From Streptococcus pluranimalium (GTDB lineage Bacteria > Bacillota > Bacilli > Lactobacillales > Streptococcaceae): a stretch of DNA of 64,000 bases. Shown here in pieces: positions 62,439 through 64,000 of the stretch; the stretch's first letter is position 1, and each line of letters begins with the position of its first letter. A program made the position numbers and the translations under genes. Where the stretch lies: NCBI RefSeq assembly GCF_002953735.1, contig NZ_CP025536.1, forward strand, positions 1,246,001 through 1,310,000, in the 5' to 3' direction. Below the pieces are notes generated by a model. The model worked only from the letters and a program-made list of their open reading frames with translations, had not been told where the DNA came from and ran no database searches.

Positions 62439-64000
62439 TTATGGATTTTGTGGAATAGCAACAATCTCCAAATTGTCTCCGCCAAATAAGATCAAGAAGG
62501 CTTCAACCTGCTCAATCTTATAAGCCTGCCTAAGAGACTTGGCATACAAGGCCATCTGATCCTGATAGCGGTCAATCATCTGCGTAGCAGTCTTGTAGTA
62601 ATCCGTCTTATAATCGAACAAAATGATACGGTCGTCAAACAAGAGATAACCATCAATAATCCCACGAATGACAAAGGATTCCCTACTAGCTAAATCATCT
62701 GTCAATATGGCGAACGGCGCTTCTCGATGAAGCTTGTCTTGATGCTTAAGAATCTGTTGACCAAGATCAGTTTTGAAGAAGGCTTCGATCTTATCTAAAG
62801 GTAATTTCCCCACCAACTCTGTTTGGTCAGTCATATCAAGCAAGGTCTGCTTAATGGACTCTTGATCAAGCCCACCTTTCAAGTCCAGACGTTGCATGAG
62901 GTTGTGCAGGGCTGAACCCACTTCTGCTGGAGATAAGTTTTTTTGCTCTGAAAAGTCTGGTAGAGCAAAGGTCACAGGCGCCTTAGATACCTGGGACTGA
63001 CTAATGAGTGCAATATCTGCCTGTTCTTGGTCAATTAATTTGGCCTTTTTAAGCTGACTAGGTGTTCTTAAACTTGGTAGCTCAATACCAGCTTTATGAA
63101 GGTCATTATATTCCTGAACTTGTTTAAGATTATCCAGAGCCTTGGTAATGTCATTTGATTGGCGATTATCTGTCACATCCATCACATCAAGCGAAGGAGA
63201 AACATCAGGGTTTTGAATGGTCCCTGAAGTATAAACAAGGTCGATAGCCTGTGCAAATGCCTGAGGATAGGTTTCTGCCAAAGCTAAAAGCCATACTTGG
63301 AATGATCGCATTTTTTCCCTGCGTCCTAGGGCTAGTACGTTTTCTTCCGCATCGTCCGTCTGATGCTCCTCTATCTCATGGGCAGTCCCTACGAGATAGA
63401 GTTTCTTAACCGCACGTGTCATAGCAACATAAAGCAGGCGCATTCGCTCGGATAGACTGGCTCTGAGAACTGCTTCCTTGTTTGTCTGAAAAGGCAAGGT
63501 TTCTATGTTAACCTTAAGCGGCAGGCTAGATGCATGCGATAGACTGTCATCCTCTGATAAGTCTGCCTGATAAATAATCCCTACGCCAGTCTCTTTCTGG
63601 GCAATCACTTTGGCATGCGAGGTCTCTTTGAGGTTAAACTGCTGATCCATGTTTAAAACAAAAACATAATCAAACTCCAATCCCTTACTTTTGTGGATGG
63701 TCATCAAGCGAACGGCATTTTTAGGAAGGGCGTGGGCAACATCAGCTAGGTCATGCTCCTGATCCAGGATATGGTCAATCATTGCCACAAAGCGGTTGAG
63801 GCCGCGAAAACCTGACTGTTCATACTGGTTGGCTCTTAGGGCTAAGCTATACAAGTTAGTTTGGCGCTGTAAACCATTTGGTAGGGCACCGACATAGTCC
63901 ACATAAAAGCGATCATTGTAAATTTTCCAAATTAATTCGTGAATCAAATGAGTCTTAGAAAATCGTCTCCAAGAGGTTAAATAATCCAAAAATTGAGTGA
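62439..64000 (-). CDS. rexA: RexA/AddA ATP-dependent nuclease-helicase, C-terminal part (cut by window edge)
   Basis: 519 residues are visible; the frame is open through the right edge, so only the C-terminal end of about a 1,200-residue protein is present. Helicase motifs V and VI appear (RLMTIHKSKGLEFDYV, RLLYVAMTRAVKKL), followed by the RecB-type nuclease domain with GIIDGYLLFDD and LFDYKTDYY. RexA with RexB repairs double-strand breaks in streptococci. rexB would lie to the right. Confidence 0.92.
   Translation of the reverse strand, partial: TQFLDYLTSWRRFSKTHLIHELIWKIYNDRFYVDYVGALPNGLQRQTNLYSLALRANQYEQSGFRGLNRFVAMIDHILDQEHDLADVAHALPKNAVRLMTIHKSKGLEFDYVFVLNMDQQFNLKETSHAKVIAQKETGVGIIYQADLSEDDSLSHASSLPLKVNIETLPFQTNKEAVLRASLSERMRLLYVAMTRAVKKLYLVGTAHEIEEHQTDDAEENVLALGRREKMRSFQVWLLALAETYPQAFAQAIDLVYTSGTIQNPDVSPSLDVMDVTDNRQSNDITKALDNLKQVQEYNDLHKAGIELPSLRTPSQLKKAKLIDQEQADIALISQSQVSKAPVTFALPDFSEQKNLSPAEVGSALHNLMQRLDLKGGLDQESIKQTLLDMTDQTELVGKLPLDKIEAFFKTDLGQQILKHQDKLHREAPFAILTDDLASRESFVIRGIIDGYLLFDDRIILFDYKTDYYKTATQMIDRYQDQMALYAKSLRQAYKIEQVEAFLILFGGDNLEIVAIPQNP

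Overview
The window reads as a Streptococcus chromosome segment, probably from a pyogenic-type species; I cannot name the species. The evidence is an intact core backbone in streptococcal order (rexA, rapZ-yvcK-whiA, adcA, rpmE2, a QueT gene, ligA, pulA-glgBCDA, the atp operon, murA-epuA-endA, pheS-pheT, ltaS, aroD, an LCP protein, rlmD). There is also a streptococcal preQ1-II riboswitch and two AdcR-type zinc boxes. Almost all core genes lie on the minus strand.

Positions 1 to about 20,800 are an accessory element abutting the 3' end of rlmD, a known integration hotspot for the mef(A)-carrying Phi-m46.1 family of streptococcal prophages. Region A (1-5,283, minus) is a phage replication module: a VapE-like primase (cut by the window edge), a family A DNA polymerase, a DUF2815 protein, a DUF2800 nuclease, a small acidic protein and a DUF4406-type protein. 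Region B (5,491-10,258) is a control and mutagenesis module. A 599-residue ImmA-type metalloprotease with a C-terminal HTH is divergent from a LexA/HdiR-like self-cleaving repressor. The repressor heads an operon with a 44-residue ORF, a UmuC polymerase, a YolD-like protein and a DUF5960-type protein.

Region C (10,539-20,644) is cargo: cadCA (cadmium/zinc efflux) lying between two diverged DUF5960 paralogues; mef(A)-msr(D) (macrolide efflux and ribosome protection) with both regulatory leader peptides, MTASMRLR and MYLIFM, readable; and a complete 1,725-bp MTnSag1-like transposon carrying lnu(C) (lincosamide resistance), with 25-bp inverted repeats and a perfect 8-bp target duplication. Around it are broken pieces: a serine recombinase lacking its catalytic domain, a separate recombinase tail fused to a frameshifted DUF1643 gene, and a short DNA/RNA non-specific endonuclease-like gene. 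A degenerate copy of the rlmD 3' end lies between that gene and rlmD and probably marks an attachment site.

Positions 20,917-64,000 are core. Functional groups are glycogen/alpha-glucan metabolism (pulA, glgB, glgC, glgD, glgA), ATP synthase (atpEBFHAGDC), cell envelope (murA, ltaS, LCP), Phe-tRNA synthetase under a T-box, zinc uptake (adcA), DNA repair (ligA, rexA) and the rapZ-yvcK-whiA unit. The most unexpected core observation is in aroD: the Schiff-base lysine of type I dehydroquinase is read as arginine. Gene functions are assigned from recognised motifs and remembered family sequences; no database search was run.
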